DNA of 64,000 nt from Misgurnus anguillicaudatus (Eukaryota; Chordata; Actinopteri; Cypriniformes; Cobitidae), in contig NC_073354.2 in assembly GCF_027580225.2 (NCBI RefSeq), positions 28,850,001-28,914,000 of the forward strand. The letters are read 5' to 3'. A program made the translations under genes and the position numbers. Positions 1 to 12,429 of this stretch are shown here, one piece after another; position 1 is the stretch's first letter; each line of letters opens with the position of its first letter. Below the pieces are notes generated by a model. That model was not told where the DNA came from and searched no databases. It was given only the letters and a program-made list of their open reading frames with translations.

Positions 1-235
1 AAACCCAGACGCCAGACATAATGACGCCATTATGAGGAAAGTTATATTATTATAAGGTCTCTATAATTAAAAAGTACAAATAATTTATATTAAAGGGAGT
101 GGAGAGTCTTTAGATTGCTCAAATAGGTTTAAGGTGCCAGTAAACCCATAACAGGGCTCAGAGTACATTCACATTTAGGTGAGAGCGAGCGTATTTACAC
201 TGCCCGAAAAAAAGAAACAAAAAATAGTCCCTCCC
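1..235. other. unassigned left edge
   Basis: AT-rich DNA in which I recognise no gene, RNA or named repeat. It ends where a transposon-like inverted end begins. Confidence 0.5.
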
Positions 236-904
236 TAGCGGTCACCGGGGCAGAATCCTTTAAAAAGGTCCTGTTATGTACCATTTAGGTACCGATATAT
301 CGACATGATACCAATATGTACTAATATGAATTCTATAAGGGCACGTTATAGTTGTGCGTAGGTCCTACTGGGTAGCAGCAACGGAGTAGGTTACGCGTCA
401 GTTTTCATTTATACTTTTGCATTGTCATCGACGTGCAAACACACATGCAGACCGCTGGTAGGCAGTATCCACGCATGTAACCACAGTAGCTGTTCGACCG
501 TCAAAGAAGAAGCAGCTTGACAAGTTTAACCCACAAGCGAAGGAAAAACAGTAACTTGTCGTGTATGTTTTGAGATGACCAGCAGTGATGGAAGTAAATA
601 AACAGCGACTAATGTTGCAGTTTGAGTTAAATCACTCCTCAACTTGATCCATCTTTGTTCTCACTGTTGCAAACGGAAATACCTATGGCATGTTTTTTTT
701 ACCTGACGGGAGTGGTTCTAGTGAACCAATCACAGCGCTTGTGATCCGCATAGAAATGACGCGCTGTTAAAAATTTGGCGAGGTGCACGTCAGGCTACGC
801 AGAGGCTACGGATAACCTACAGCGTAGACCTTACGCACGACTATAAATTGGACTTTAGGTATAAAGGTGTACTTTTGAAAGGGTACTGCCCCAGTGACAG
901 TTTC
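236..904. mobile_element. GGTACC-type MITE interrupted by a Harbinger-like element
   Basis: The left end reads GCGGTCACCGGGGCAG, and the reverse complement of the right end reads CTGTCACTGGGGCAG. They are followed on both sides by related TTTAAAAAGG / TTTCAAAAG and GTACC-type sequence, giving a degenerate inverted-repeat pair. A second element (338-855) sits inside. Fragments of the same family appear at 15182-15270 and 63470-63550. It is old and non-coding. Ends are approximate. Confidence 0.6.
338..855. mobile_element. Harbinger-like non-autonomous DNA transposon, degraded copy
   Basis: This is the diverged sister of the element at 33879-34421. Both share ends with GTCGTGCGTAGG-type sequence, a run ending AAATAAACAGCGACT, and a terminal block of repeated CTACGC motifs. 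The ends here have mutated (AGGGCACG left, GGACT right), and the 3-bp target duplication is no longer clean (TAA left, TTA right). There is no intact coding frame, so it must have been moved by a transposase supplied elsewhere. Confidence 0.75.
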
Positions 905-3197
905 GTTTTACAGGATTGTTTTTTTTACCATTTTTTCTGACTGAATGAGAAGAAACTGATCCTTTTTTGAACTCCAATAGTAAAAGTCCACCAAACAAAA
1001 GTCATTGTACACTGAGAAAAAACAATTTCCCCAAAGAATTGCTTGTGGACTTGTTATTCTTTTGTGTGCACAAAAAACAATCTTACTATTGAAGCCCCTG
1101 TGCTGTAGTGATGTAGGGGCAGTGATGAGTGCTTAATCCTTAGTACATCTTAATCCAAAATGGATACCCAACATGGAACTGTTAGTTAAAAGAACAGGCA
1201 ATGAATTGGAGATGTTCAGGGTATAAATAACTGCCTCTAATGATATGCCTCTGCGTTTTCCCTGGAAATTATCATTTGAAGGTACTTGAGGACATGTGGC
1301 ACATTTTATCAAAAGCGCTCACAAACTGTACCATGCCATTTCACGATGTGTGAAATAAAACGTAAAAATGAAAAGTGAATGCATCATTTCTATTTAAATC
1401 ATCTTGAGTATTTTCTGAGAAAAATGGTTTCTGTTGAAAATGTGCAATACCATAAATGCATTTCACACTCCCACCATACTCTCTTTCCCAACATCCTCAC
1501 ACCATTTTGCCGTTTTATCTTAAAATGAATAGGATTACAGTATTGACACGGGAAATCTGTTCATCCCCTAATCTGTTTCCATTTACTGAGAGAACGCACA
1601 CGCTTCATAACTACAAACTCTGTGCAGCCTGGAAGTAAGTCCTGTTCGGAGGAAACATTATCATTTAACATTTTTATAGCCAGTTCCAGTTAACACTAGC
1701 AAGAATCTGTTGATGATGGTGTATGTGTTGCATGCAAAGATGAACAGTTAAAAGCAAGGTTTAATTTATTAATGTATTTAAAAATAGATTTGCACTACAT
1801 GTTCGTTTCAGACGCCATGATGCCAGCAGCACATCCTACAAAACAACTAAGCTGCACAGTGTATGAATGCATTAAGTCTTATTTACATTGACTTGGCGCT
1901 ACTGTTGCATGTGGTCAGACCACATCCTCCCAATGAAATTCGTCAAGGCGATGAGCCTTCCTGTTGCCTCACTTCCACAACATTATTCAGAGTGCTAAAA
2001 AATTCATGCCGAGTAATACAGGAAAGTTAGCGAGATCATTTGAGGTGGCATTAAGAAGTTAAATGTATCACGGAGGAGGAAGAGCCCTGGGGCAAGCCGA
2101 GCTGCCATTATTTTGACTCGCCAATCATTGTACCGACCCTGCAACCATGGGAACCAATGAGCGCTCTGTCAGGTGCACCTGGCTCTGCCTGACAGCTCCA
2201 TCGCATCTACCATGGCTGTATTTGCTCATTTGGGTCTCTTTCCTTTGCCTGTGAATCATTTTGTATTCTCTTGCACGTCATGACACAATTCCTCTCCAAA
2301 ACTGAACCTCTTTACTTGAGGAAATCAGTTTAATGAAGCCCAGCTGGGGACAAATAACAGGGTGAGGAGGAACTCTGTTACTGCCAATAATAGATTGCCC
2401 AAATCCCCGACCCTTGGACTGTCATCAACATGCGCTGTACTGACAGCCTTACTGTATGTACAAATAAACCCAATGTGAATGGCACTCATCATGACCATCA
2501 CCAAATCACAAGTTCTTTCTTAGTCCCGGCGAATAATCACTGCAGAGCAAAGGTTCTTTATCTAGCTCTCTCCTCCCCCATAATTAATACCATTCTTCTT
2601 AATAAATACTCTTAAAATTCACTGGCTTTTGTGTCTCTTTAATAGGACTTGTAGCTCCAGGCGCCATATAGAGACAATGCAATTACCTTATATTTAATGG
2701 GACGGCTTAAAAATTTATGGAAGGAAACGGGAAAGTACGTTTGACAAATGACACAACCAACAAAGGTGACAGCTCCCCACTTCAGCTCCGTCCTAAAAAA
2801 AAAGGTTGAAAAAAACGAACACAGACTCTCATGTCTCCCAGAGCAAACAAACAAACCAGTAGGCTATGTTGTTCTTCAACAGCCCCAGCTGCACACATTT
2901 CCCCATTGAATCCCCCCTTAAATTTTTCCGTCTACCTCTTTTCACTGCATGACTCCCATGTCTCTTCATGACAGGGCGTTTTAATAGAAAGAGCAGCGCT
3001 GACAGATGAGTGCATCAGAAAGGAATTCAGCGCATAGTTGCGGTCAGGACATCAGAGTCACACGTTTTATTGTTGGGCCGTGAGTATTCCCCTGACAGCC
3101 GGGGTCCGGTGTCATGTTACCCCTCACAAGAACCGGGAAATTGGACTAAGTGGATTTCCTGATAATACTGGCTGACTCAAATTATCTCCTAAGACAC
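905..3197. other. no gene seen; ordinary intergenic or intronic DNA
   Basis: Mixed-composition DNA with no recognised repeat. Short open frames at 1456-1638 and 2430-2615 show no known domain. The part around 2040-2300 is less AT-rich and holds a striking E-box palindrome, described separately. Confidence 0.5.
2166..2195. promoter_or_regulatory. E-box palindrome inside a TGACAG inverted repeat
   Basis: The 12-bp perfect palindrome CAGGTGCACCTG lies at 2170-2181. It consists of two inverted CAGGTG E-boxes, the core bound by Zeb/Snail-type and some bHLH factors. It overlaps an 8-bp inverted repeat, CTGTCAGG (2166-2173) and CCTGACAG (2188-2195), which also gives TGACAG (MEIS/TGIF-type) motifs. 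Regulatory function is inferred. Confidence 0.3.
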
Positions 3198-3877
3198 AGA
3201 GCACATTTACACCTGGTATTAAGATGCGTTTTGGTAGATCGGATAGCAAGTGTACGAGAGAGACGCATGTCAGTTCACACCTGGTGTCTGTCCTGATTTG
3301 AAGGAAGTGACTATGATGCTTCTCATTCACTTTTAATGGGTGACGTCATGCATTGCCGAACTGAATTGTGGATTCTCAACTTTTCAAGCAGCAACGCATG
3401 CGTAAGTCAGTCAGATCGCCTTATGCAAATAACCATGCAGAGCCAGCCAATTACGTTTAAGGAAGACCAGAGCATGTGTAGCGGCCACTGTGATTGGCTG
3501 TTGGTCACGCTTTAAACAAGCCTTCCATCAAGCGTTAACGCTTCTGTCCTGTGTTAATGTACCGTAAATACTTTTTTCGGATATTTCAGAGCAATTGATA
3601 AAATAAGCTTGCCCAACTTTCACTCTCAAAACTAGCAGTCAGGGCTGATGTAAGGACATTGTGATCAGAAGTAGAAGCATTTTTTGTGGCAGCTCGAACA
3701 CATGAGCGTCTACACCACAAAAGTAATCCGGTCAAATGCGTTTTCAGCTACTTCTGAATGTGGTCGAATGTGGACAAACTCAAAATGTTTTACAACATGT
3801 TTACACCTGTCTTTAACATCGTCCACTTGTGATCTGATCGACCAAAACGCATCTAAACACCACGTGTAAACAGGGCC
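3198..3877. mobile_element. TIR MITE with long inverted ends
   Basis: The left end includes CATTTACACCTGGTATTAAG then GATGCGTTTTGG. The reverse complement of the right end includes CTGTTTACACGTGGTGTTTAG then the same GATGCGTTTTGGTCGATC. The inverted arms extend into GGATnnCAAGTGnACGA. The interior has no transposase frame. The superfamily is not clear, because I could not fix a target duplication. Confidence 0.75.
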
Positions 3878-5564
3878 AAAGTTAGGACCTAAGGTCAAAG
3901 TGGGAAAAATGGAGCCTCCTGTGCTTTTAACTTATGTGCTTGATCTTTCCAATGGAAAACTCAGACTGGGTTTACTCCAAGTCAGTGGCCATCCAATCAC
4001 CTTTGTACTTTAAACCACAGTACTTTCACCTAAATCACTTCTATGTGTCATGACAATTGCTTGGTGAATTCAGAAACATTTGATAAAAGCAAAATGTTTT
4101 AAAGCACTGGAAGAACATTAGAGATAATAAAAGAAACGCATCAAAAATAACCAGCCACATACCTTTGTTAAAAAATGATGTTAGGTATTCAATGATTTAT
4201 AAACTGACTGCTCTTAAAAGGCGAAAAACTGATTCATTGCTCACGACTAATTTGAAACATCGCAAGGCAAATACCTCTAGAGATCTTCCAGTTAAACAAA
4301 ACTCCTGGAAAGAAATCTTTAAGCTTCATGGTTTATTGTGATTCAGATGAGCTATGAAACCCCGATCACACAATGTTGATTAGGCAAAACGGGAGGACGT
4401 CTCTTCGTGGCTTGTTTATCCAAAGCGTTAGCAGGACCACGTGACCAAGAACGTGGCACAATGAGCATCGCTTCATCCAGCAGGTGTAGAAGCGCAGGCC
4501 TTTCAGTCTGTAATCAGCACATTGGGAAACAGGATTTGGGCTGCAACAAATTGGAGCCACATGGCGTTTAATGGGCATTAATCACAGAGTGCCACGGCCA
4601 TTCTGCGTAAGCCACGACAGTCGCCCCCAGAGCAAGCTAATCAGTGTCATCTTCCTAAACCCATCCCCTTCACAATGTATCTATAACTCCAATGCCCAGA
4701 TTGCAAGGGGGAAGTGACATTTACGTCATTAGGGGATGAGTGGACCGGTTAGCATCCCTCTCGCCCCTTTTCATAAACAGCGCAACTTTTCTGATCACAG
4801 GCGAACGCATCTCACCAGCATCAGTTGATGTGCATCCCTTGCCAAAAGAATCCTTTAAACGGGGGAGGCGTGACAAATCACACAAAATAAGCCCACTGGA
4901 TCGGGTGCGATAGTAACACGGCACTATATAAACCACCCTACTAGAGAATGGGATTGGGAGCCTGTTTGTAAAACACCCCACGCTGGCCGAGGGCCGAAGA
5001 TAATGCTCCGCGAGGACCACTGTGAGGTCACTGGGTTCGGCTGTCTTTTGCTGTGCAAAGCGAGTCCGCCCACTTGTCCTTCTGTTCTCTCTCCTTCCTC
5101 TTCTGAAGAAAAACAAGAGCAGATTCTTCATGATAGCACCGTGAGTCAATCTTGCTCTATCAGTTCCAATCCCTGCACTGTTATACAAGTCAAGAAGCTG
5201 GCGCTGAGCTGGTGTCTGAGTCAGTCCGTAAAATACATCCAGGCCCCGTCTGTCCAGTTTCCACTCATTTTCTCTCTAACATGCCTTTTCACCAATTTTC
5301 TTAGGCCGGGGGGTATTGGCGAGGGCAGCTGTTAAATGTACCCAGGCAGGGACTCTGCAATATCCTTTGGGTTGAAATGAGAGCTTTATAGCTGTAATTG
5401 ATGGGCTCAGGCAGTACAGCGCAGTGCCATTACCCTGGAAGGGACATGAGCTCCTTTTATAGAAGCACACCATATATGAACATCCCGACGTAAGGTAGAG
5501 GAGTCAGATTAGTGTAAGCAACAACACCTATTAGCACTGAATCATCAATAGAAATGCAAAATAA
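3878..5564. other. no gene seen
   Basis: No recognised repeat. Overlapping open frames on both strands (4721-5188 minus, 155 codons; 5003-5335 plus, 110 codons) cover a slightly GC-richer patch but match no family I know and lack coding features. Confidence 0.45.
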
Positions 5565-5790
5565 CACACTACCAGTCAAAATATTTGGAACAATTATTCT
5601 AGAAATAATATAGAAAAGTTTAACTCATCAAACCTGAACCAACAAAAACAGCACTATAGGAATTATATTTTGACTAAAAGCTGTTATATTTCGCACCTTC
5701 AGAGGAGCCACCTGTTGCCTGCACTTTGCACAATGTACTCTTGCCATTTTATAAACCTATCTTACCTTGGGATGATTATTAAATAGTATT
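5565..5790. repeat. degenerate mariner-associated repeat fragment (possible)
   Basis: It begins CAGTCAAAATATTTGG and later has GAGGAGCCACCTGTTGCCTGCACTTTGCACA-like text. This resembles a common fish repeat that starts with AGTCAAAAGTTTGGA and carries a degraded open frame. It is diverged, and the assignment is from memory only. Confidence 0.3.
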
Positions 5791-5897
5791 GAAAGACTTT
5801 CAAGCTGTGTTGGTTGCGTTTCTTAATGATATGGTTTTGGTAGTTTAATAATGAAATAAATAATATGTTGGCAAAAATGTTAAGCATACCTCTTCAT

Positions 5898-6348
5898 CAG
5901 TGGTGGCTCGTGAGCTAATTCAAAAAAAGTGTTCGGAGTGTCGTGTGTGTTACTTGCGCTTTCAAAATATGTGTTTGTTGCGTCATGTGAACCATGTGCA
6001 TCACGTGTTTTGTCAAAGTAAGTGCCTGCTGCACACCGTCAAAAAACTTTTTTGACAAAAGAGACGTCCACGTTCACAATATACACGCAAGACACTCCCT
6101 TAACAGTAAACTCTGATTACGCGTTTATGTGAGTATCTGACAAACGCGAGTGTCTCTCTTATCATAAACCCCTTAGACGCGTCTGCAGCAGGCACTTATT
6201 TTGACAAGACACGTGATGCACACAGGATCTCTCAATGCGCAGAACACATATTTTGAAAAAAGGAACCACACACATGATTGGCTTGTGCATGTATATGATG
6301 AACTTCGCATCGAGCGCCCACGAAAAAAGAAGTCACCGGCCGCCACTG
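5898..6348. mobile_element. hAT-type MITE with 8-bp target duplication
   Basis: The ends are inverted: CAGTGGTGGCTCGTGA on the left and, reverse complemented, CAGTGGCGGCCGGTGAC on the right. Perfect 8-bp direct repeats CTCTTCAT flank it at 5890-5897 and 6349-6356, which is diagnostic of hAT-style insertion. The 451-bp interior is non-coding, with its own internal inverted similarity (GCACTTA, CACGTG, ATATGTG/CACATAT blocks). Confidence 0.9.
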
Positions 6349-6356
6349 CTCTTCAT

Positions 6357-7337
6357 ATCAAACATTTTTTAAGATCATAAGAAACATTTTCAGTAGAAAC
6401 CTGAAAGGCGAGAAGCCTTTAACTAAACTATCTTGAGAACGACATATGACGCAGGCCATTTTTCCTGTATATTAGGTGTTGAGGACGAACAGGAAGTGTG
6501 TTTTCCTGAATTGGTCTTTGATGAAGGATGTGGGTGAAAGCAGCTGGTTTCTCATTGCAGGTCTAAACAATAACCCACTGGCCTCTCCTCAGGGGTGTAA
6601 AACGGCTCTTCCTGTGCGGTACTCTCAAAACACAGTGCTACTTCTACCAACCTAAATCCGATTTCAACTCTGATTTATGATGAAATTTCCTGAAACCTGC
6701 AATACACAGAAGCGCAACAAACTCAGACATATATCCGATCTGTAGGAACTGGCAGTCAATGACTGTGTCCGGAAACATCACAACAATGAGTGTTCTAGGC
6801 TTTATTGCTGAGTTTCCATGAGATTTGATGTATGCATAAATGAAATGATGACCTTACAGTGCATTCAAGATGTGCAGTTCATCAGTTGCCTGGGGATCAA
6901 ACCTCTAACCTTGGAAAATTGCCAGCATCCAGCTCTAGAGGAACTTAATACTGCACCTAGAAAGCACAGCTTTCAGTAATTCTAGAAGAAACAGTCACTG
7001 CCCTGACAGGTTTTAAACTTGTGACAACCTCAGAATGTATCTACAACAAAACATCACATATGCTTTTTCTATATAAAAGTTCAAACACTGGGTGACATGC
7101 TGCCTGTGTCAATAAGTAAAGGAGTTTCACACTGGAGGGAAGTCGATCACAAGTTGCTCAAATATATACTTCAGTCTAGGTCAAAGGTCATGTAGTTCAG
7201 GAACTATCTGGAGAGCCATCACGCAAGATCACACTGACGTCTACCACAAGACACTCACAAGAACAAACAACACAAATGTTAAAATTGTGGGCATGTTTAA
7301 ATGTCACTTTAAAGAGCATGACTTGGGAACATAAGCT
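6357..7337. other. no gene seen
   Basis: AT-rich DNA without recognised genes or repeats. Confidence 0.5.
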
Positions 7338-7992
7338 TGTGACCCTGGACCACAAAACCAGGCATAAGGGTCAATATTTTGAAATTGCAATTTATACATC
7401 ATCTGAAAGCTGAATAAATAAGCCTTCCATGTTAGGATGATATTTGGTCGAGATACAACTATTTGAAAATCTGGAATCTTTGAGTGCAAAACCAATCAAA
7501 ATATTGAGAAAATTGTCTTTAAATGGGCCATATCATGAAAATCCGACTGCCATGTTCAATTGTGAGATTTTACCCAGATTAACCCAGTAACTAAGTTTTG
7601 ATAAACCATTCTCTGGAAGCAAGAAAAAAAACTGTTCATTGAAATTTGGCTCCCCTTGTGATGTCAGAAGGGGATAATACCGCCCCTTAATCTGCGCTAT
7701 CCAACCACGGCACTGCCATTTAGTGCAGAGATCAACTCATTTGCATTTAAAAGGACACACCCCCAAAAAAAATTTTTCTCACACCTACAAAGTGTCAATT
7801 TTAACATTTTATAATTAATTATCTACATGGTATTTTGAGCTAAAACCTCAAAAGTTTGAAATCAACACAAACCGACTGCAGTTTGATTGATATTAAAAAC
7901 AAGATTTTTGAAAAATAAAAAAACGTTATCTCGTTTTGGATCTTCAAATATACTTGTGCGACTTATAACTGGTTCTGTGGTCTAGGGTCACA
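7338..7992. mobile_element. MITE with TGTGACCCTGGACCAC ends
   Basis: The left end is TGTGACCCTGGACCACAAAA. The right end is the inverted, slightly mutated copy CTGGTTCTGTGGTCTAGGGTCACA. I recognise this as a very common teleost repeat. Its centre is interrupted by a TTAA-type MITE starting at 7523. Non-coding. Confidence 0.85.
7523..7855. mobile_element. TTAA-type MITE (GGGCCATATCATG family), truncated copy
   Basis: It begins just after TTAA (7519-7522) with ATGGGCCATATCATGAAAAT. The body includes GGCTCCCCTTGTGATGTCA, CACGGCACTGCCATTTA, and the closing GGTATTTTGAGCTAAAAC block, all shared with the fuller copy at 24861-25381. The 3' terminal ~60 bp are missing. It was inserted into the surrounding MITE. 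Confidence 0.75.
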
Positions 7993-9618
7993 TATATCTC
8001 TGCAACAATAGCTACACCCGTCCTGTTGTCTTTTTGTCGAAAGTGAATCTGGTATTGCTTAACCACAAACACTGAGAAAAGCTCTTTTTAGGGGTAAAGA
8101 GCTGAATCGGCACTGTGGGAGTAACGTTGCCATGGTCATGCTATTCACTGGCCATTGATATCCACACTGCTGTGCTTGCATTGCACAGCTGTTTCAAACC
8201 AGTACCAGCTTCAAGAAAGCTGTGTGCCGACGTTACAGCCCGTCTTCGACATAAAAAGATGAGAGGAAACTATGGTGGTTAACGCATAAACGTGTAATTG
8301 CAGTTGCTCGCACGCCGCTAAGCACCATTGCTGTGGCTAAGAGCAGACATAAAGCAGATCTGATTCAACCTCGACTGAACACGCTCCATTTCAGACTACA
8401 CAGGAATTTCACCAACGATCAGAGTGCATCACCGAAGCATTAATGGAGCTGAGAAAGTTTGACATTTTGCGGCTCTCCCCTAAGACCCGATAGAATAATA
8501 TTGTTACTGGATAGAGAGCGCCTTGCCCTCCAACCATTCCTATAATTAAGAGTGAATACAAGCCACGGGGGAGAATTTTGGGGGCCAAGAATATCAATCT
8601 GTCACCTCTGAGTGTTTCTCTGGGCGCATCATAGAGAAAACAGGCTTGTTTGCTCTGTGGCGCCTGTCCCTTTAACTGTCACACTGCTGGAGTCAGACAC
8701 GCACGGAAGATAATAACATCCCCTCCATAACCCTCCTGATGCATTAATATTGAAGTGCAGCTAAGCTAAAGCACTAAAGTGGCCCACTTCAGACAAGCCC
8801 GGCAGTCAAGGCCACATAATCCATCCGGAAGGAAAGCGACGGAGGGCATTTTCCGACACTCGAGTCTAAAGGACATGGTTGCTTTTCCAAAACACGGCCC
8901 TCTCTTTTTATGCTCTGCCCCGTGGGAAGAGCTTGTGAAGTAGTCTTTGTCCCACGCGCACAATAACGGGACCAAAGTCACACCTCATCATACTGTCCAG
9001 GTGCCAAATTACTTCCCAGGAATCGGCTCGTCTACATTTCCGCCTCCTGCTGCTAAACAGACAGATAATGGACACAGCATCATGTTTGCAACTGCGACGA
9101 GAGGAACATTTCAAGCGCAAACAATTCCAGATGCCAAGATCTTTATCGGAGTTAGACCTTCTTCGCAAATCGGGCCTATTTGTACTGTATAATGAGATTA
9201 AAGCCTTAACTTCCAAGAATCTGACAAAGAGACAAAGCAGTTTGGGTGTCTGGCTCAAGTGCAGAGGGTGGGGTTTTCACAGCTGTGTGAGGGAAAAGAG
9301 GAAGCCGCTGTGGCATCATAATTATGGCATCTTCAGTAAAATGACAGCATGTCTATTTCCTGTACATGGATGTTTGTCGCTCATGGTCTTAACGCCTTCA
9401 TGCCGTTTTTGACTGGGTAATGGATGATGCTTGAACAGTTACATTTTTTAATAAAATTAAACAAATATAAAATGTTTGAATTATAAATGTATATAGTTGC
9501 TTTAAATAGAATAAATATATGTAGAGTCTCCCCTAAAAAATAAAATCCAGTGGCAAACATCTTTTAACATGGATACAACTTTTATCCGAAGAATTCAATT
9601 TGAATATTTCTTTTATTG
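7993..9618. other. no gene seen
   Basis: Repeat-poor, moderately GC-containing stretch with many short open frames on both strands (8409-9412) that match nothing known. About 8640-8960 looks compositionally constrained and could be conserved non-coding DNA, but that cannot be judged from one sequence. Confidence 0.4.
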
Positions 9619-9683
9619 ATTTGTGTGTTTAGGATCGAACCCATGACCTTTGCGCAATTCTCAACCCACCGAGCCACAGGAGT
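9619..9683 (-). repeat. tRNA-derived SINE, head fragment
   Basis: Reverse-strand SINE head. On the plus strand it reads TGTGTGTTTAGGATCGAACC, CATGACCTTTGCGCAATTC and GAGCCACAGGAGTC, the complement of a box A / box B tRNA-like head. It lacks the tail. Confidence 0.65.
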
Positions 9684-11137
9684 CTCTTTTTGAAGAGCAG
9701 TTTCGTGGGAAAAGAGATGTCAGCCAACAATATACAATAGTAATCCTGTTTCTATATCTAAATTTGTTTCCAAAAGAAGCCTCAAATGTGTGCTCTGTGA
9801 AGATTTTTCATTTTTCAGTAGAGCTTTCATACCTCTTGAGAGAAGAGAGGAGCATGAGATTTGCATTAGGATAATTCACTGCAGAACCACACAGAGACGG
9901 ACAGGAAATGTTTTGAACAAAAGTCATTGCTAAAGCCTGACCTGTGATCTTCAAGCATCGTTTTCACATCGTTTTTCAGCAATCTTGAAGGCTAATGGTA
10001 AAACCGAAATGTCTACATTATGCCCAACGCTGTAATGTATTACAATCACAGGAAGTCAGTTTTTCTGAACAGGAGGGGCATCCCAGCATGCACCTGTAGG
10101 GCACAAACCCCACGCTCAGATCCGCACAGTGATTACAACATTGAGGCAGGAACCGTGCCGTTGACGTTGCAGGAAGTGGTAACGTCAAGGTGTGAACAAA
10201 ACTCCCACAAGACTGCAGGCTACAACACCACAACAGTGCAGACGACTCGCTCGCTCGCAAACACACGTATACATCCGCCCACATGCAAGAGCAAATCTCT
10301 ATAGCTCTCTTTTAGTAAGGAGACAAAGGAAGTGAGGTTAAGAATGAGGAAGAATTGTTCTTCTTTGTGTTCGCTCTGACTGGAGGGGCTGGCCCTAGCT
10401 TTCCGTCTGTGAAGAAGGGGTCTGACACGCACACTTGGGCTCTGAACAAACACTCAGTAATAGTTCCAGGCTTGGAAACTCGAGGTTCCACTGGAGGAGA
10501 AAGAAGTGGAGAAATAGGTCTGACCAAATGTTACCCATGGAAAAGCTGGGCACTAGCACGCACACATTTTTTGCACAAACAAGCTCGAAGCACTTTCTGA
10601 TGGCATTGTAGTATTTTTCCCCTTGTTGCGACAGTCTCTTTCGGAATTATTGTCCTAGCAAAATGAAAGGGGAAAAATCAAATAGCGTTCTGCCTTTTCC
10701 ATGTCAGTCATAACAAGATAATTCCTCTCCATGGGCATGTTTATTTCCAAAAAACAGGTCTATAGTGTAATCTGACTGTGAATTTCCATTATTAAGAGAC
10801 ACAGGCAACTCGACCAGGACTAAAACCTCTCATTCACTATTTCTCCCCGAGCACTGGGACGAAACCACTCAATATGAAATTAAGAGAATTGTTTTTCCAG
10901 TTCCATTGACACGCAGCCGAGCCATTTCGTTTACACGTTTGCTTGAGTTGTTCCGTGCCATGATCGTACCACTGTCACATTCAGCTCTGTCAAGTCTCGT
11001 GTGATACCAAGGGACAGCAAAAAAACTGTTTTGGGTTGAAGTAATGTTTGGAAGATCTGATGATACAGTATATCGGCACAAACCGGCCTGTGTCTGCAGG
11101 TGCTCTTGTGAACTTCTGAAGAATGAGACATTGACTC
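9684..11137. other. no gene seen
   Basis: No recognised repeats. A cluster of overlapping open frames at 10018-10600 on both strands shows no known domain. Confidence 0.4.
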
Positions 11138-11308
11138 TGTTTACATGGACAACAATAATTCAATATTAATTAGATTAAGACAATACAGGACTATTTGCTT
11201 ACCATAATCCGACATAATCGAAGTAAACACAAATCGAATTAAGACAGGTGGAGAATTCCTATTTTAGTCGTATTATTGAAGTGCTTCATGGACATGTATA
11301 CACCTTAA

Positions 11309-11716
11309 AGGAAAACACCACAGTTTTTTTATATTTTACTATGTTCTTACCTCAATTTAGATGAATTAATACATACCTATCTTTTTTTAATGCATGCACT
11401 TTTAATGTTTGTACAGCACCTCGAGAATGTGTTAGCATTTAGCCTAGCCCCATAAATTCCTTAGGATCCAAACAGGGATGAATTTAGAACTTCCATTTAG
11501 AACTTCCATGTTTTCCCTATTTAAACATGAGGAGTTACACGACTATTGTGGCACAAAATAAAACTTTTGTTTGGAGCCATAGGAATGAATGGGGCTAGGC
11601 TTAATGCTAACACATTCAAGAAGCGCTGTGCAAAGATTAAAAGTCCACACAAAAAAAGATTTATCTAATTTGAGGTAAGAACATAGTAAAATATTGAAAA
11701 ATTGTGTTTTTTTCCT
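11309..11716. mobile_element. TTAA-flanked MITE (AGGAAAACACCAC family)
   Basis: TTAA duplications lie at 11305-11308 and 11717-11720. The inverted ends AGGAAAACACCACAGTTTTT and AATTGTGTTTTTTTCC extend to TATTTTACTATGTTCTTACC on one side and its complement on the other. The interior contains the near-palindromic AGCCTAGCCCCAT / ATGGGGCTAGGCT pair. I recognise it as a common cyprinid repeat. Confidence 0.9.
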
Positions 11717-12189
11717 TTAACGTGTATTAACATCGTGTGGGACTTTTCACCGTATTTTGCGACAGGACACAAACACACACTGCAGTTATCGACCGCTTGA
11801 CGGCAAACAAAAGAACCGAGCCAAAGCCGCTTTAAGCCAACCCTGCAAGGTTAACATAAAATGTGTAACGCTGCAGTACGCACTACGCAGGGAAGGAGAC
11901 CAGAGGCCTTTTCTTTAAATAAAAGTCAGTGGAAGAGAGGCACCAGTAAGCTGAATGAACCGCTTTTGTGAGGAATTAGCATATTATTTATTAAATCGAC
12001 AGCGTCTTCATTAACAACTATGACATTACGACCAGTATTAATATTTAATCATAGATTTTGTGTTATAAGTAATACTCTATAGTCTGTAAAGAAATCTAAT
12101 GTTCTCTCTCACTGGCGTACAGGTTTCTCTTACTAAAATAAGGCATGAATTGTAATGACTGTCATATGATGCTAATATAATGCATTTAA

Positions 12190-12429
12190 CTCTTTCCCCG
12201 CCAGCGGCAGCATTTTTTATGATTTTCACAAAAGTTTAACGCCTTCTAGAAAATGTTCTTCTTAAAATGTATATAAACATACATGCTTTAAAACAAAACA
12301 AGTTTCAAAAAGCTGAGATAATTGCATTTTTTGTAAAGGACTTTTGATATAGATCAGATTCAGAGCCATGATCAAAACACACACTGAGTTTTTATTGTTT
12401 GAGTTAACTCGTCAATGGCGAGGAAAGAG
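12190..12429. mobile_element. TTAA-flanked MITE (CTCTTTCCCCGCCA family)
   Basis: The left end, CTCTTTCCCCGCCAGCG, follows TTAA at 12186-12189. The right end, TGGCGAGGAAAGAG, precedes TTAA at 12430-12433. The body includes GATTTTCACAAAAGTTTAACG and GAAAATGTTCTTCTTAAAAT. Non-coding, 240 bp. Confidence 0.85.

Noticed and set aside
4721..5188. 155-codon minus-strand open frame
   Set aside because: No recognisable domain, overlapping open frame on the other strand, no splice or promoter context.
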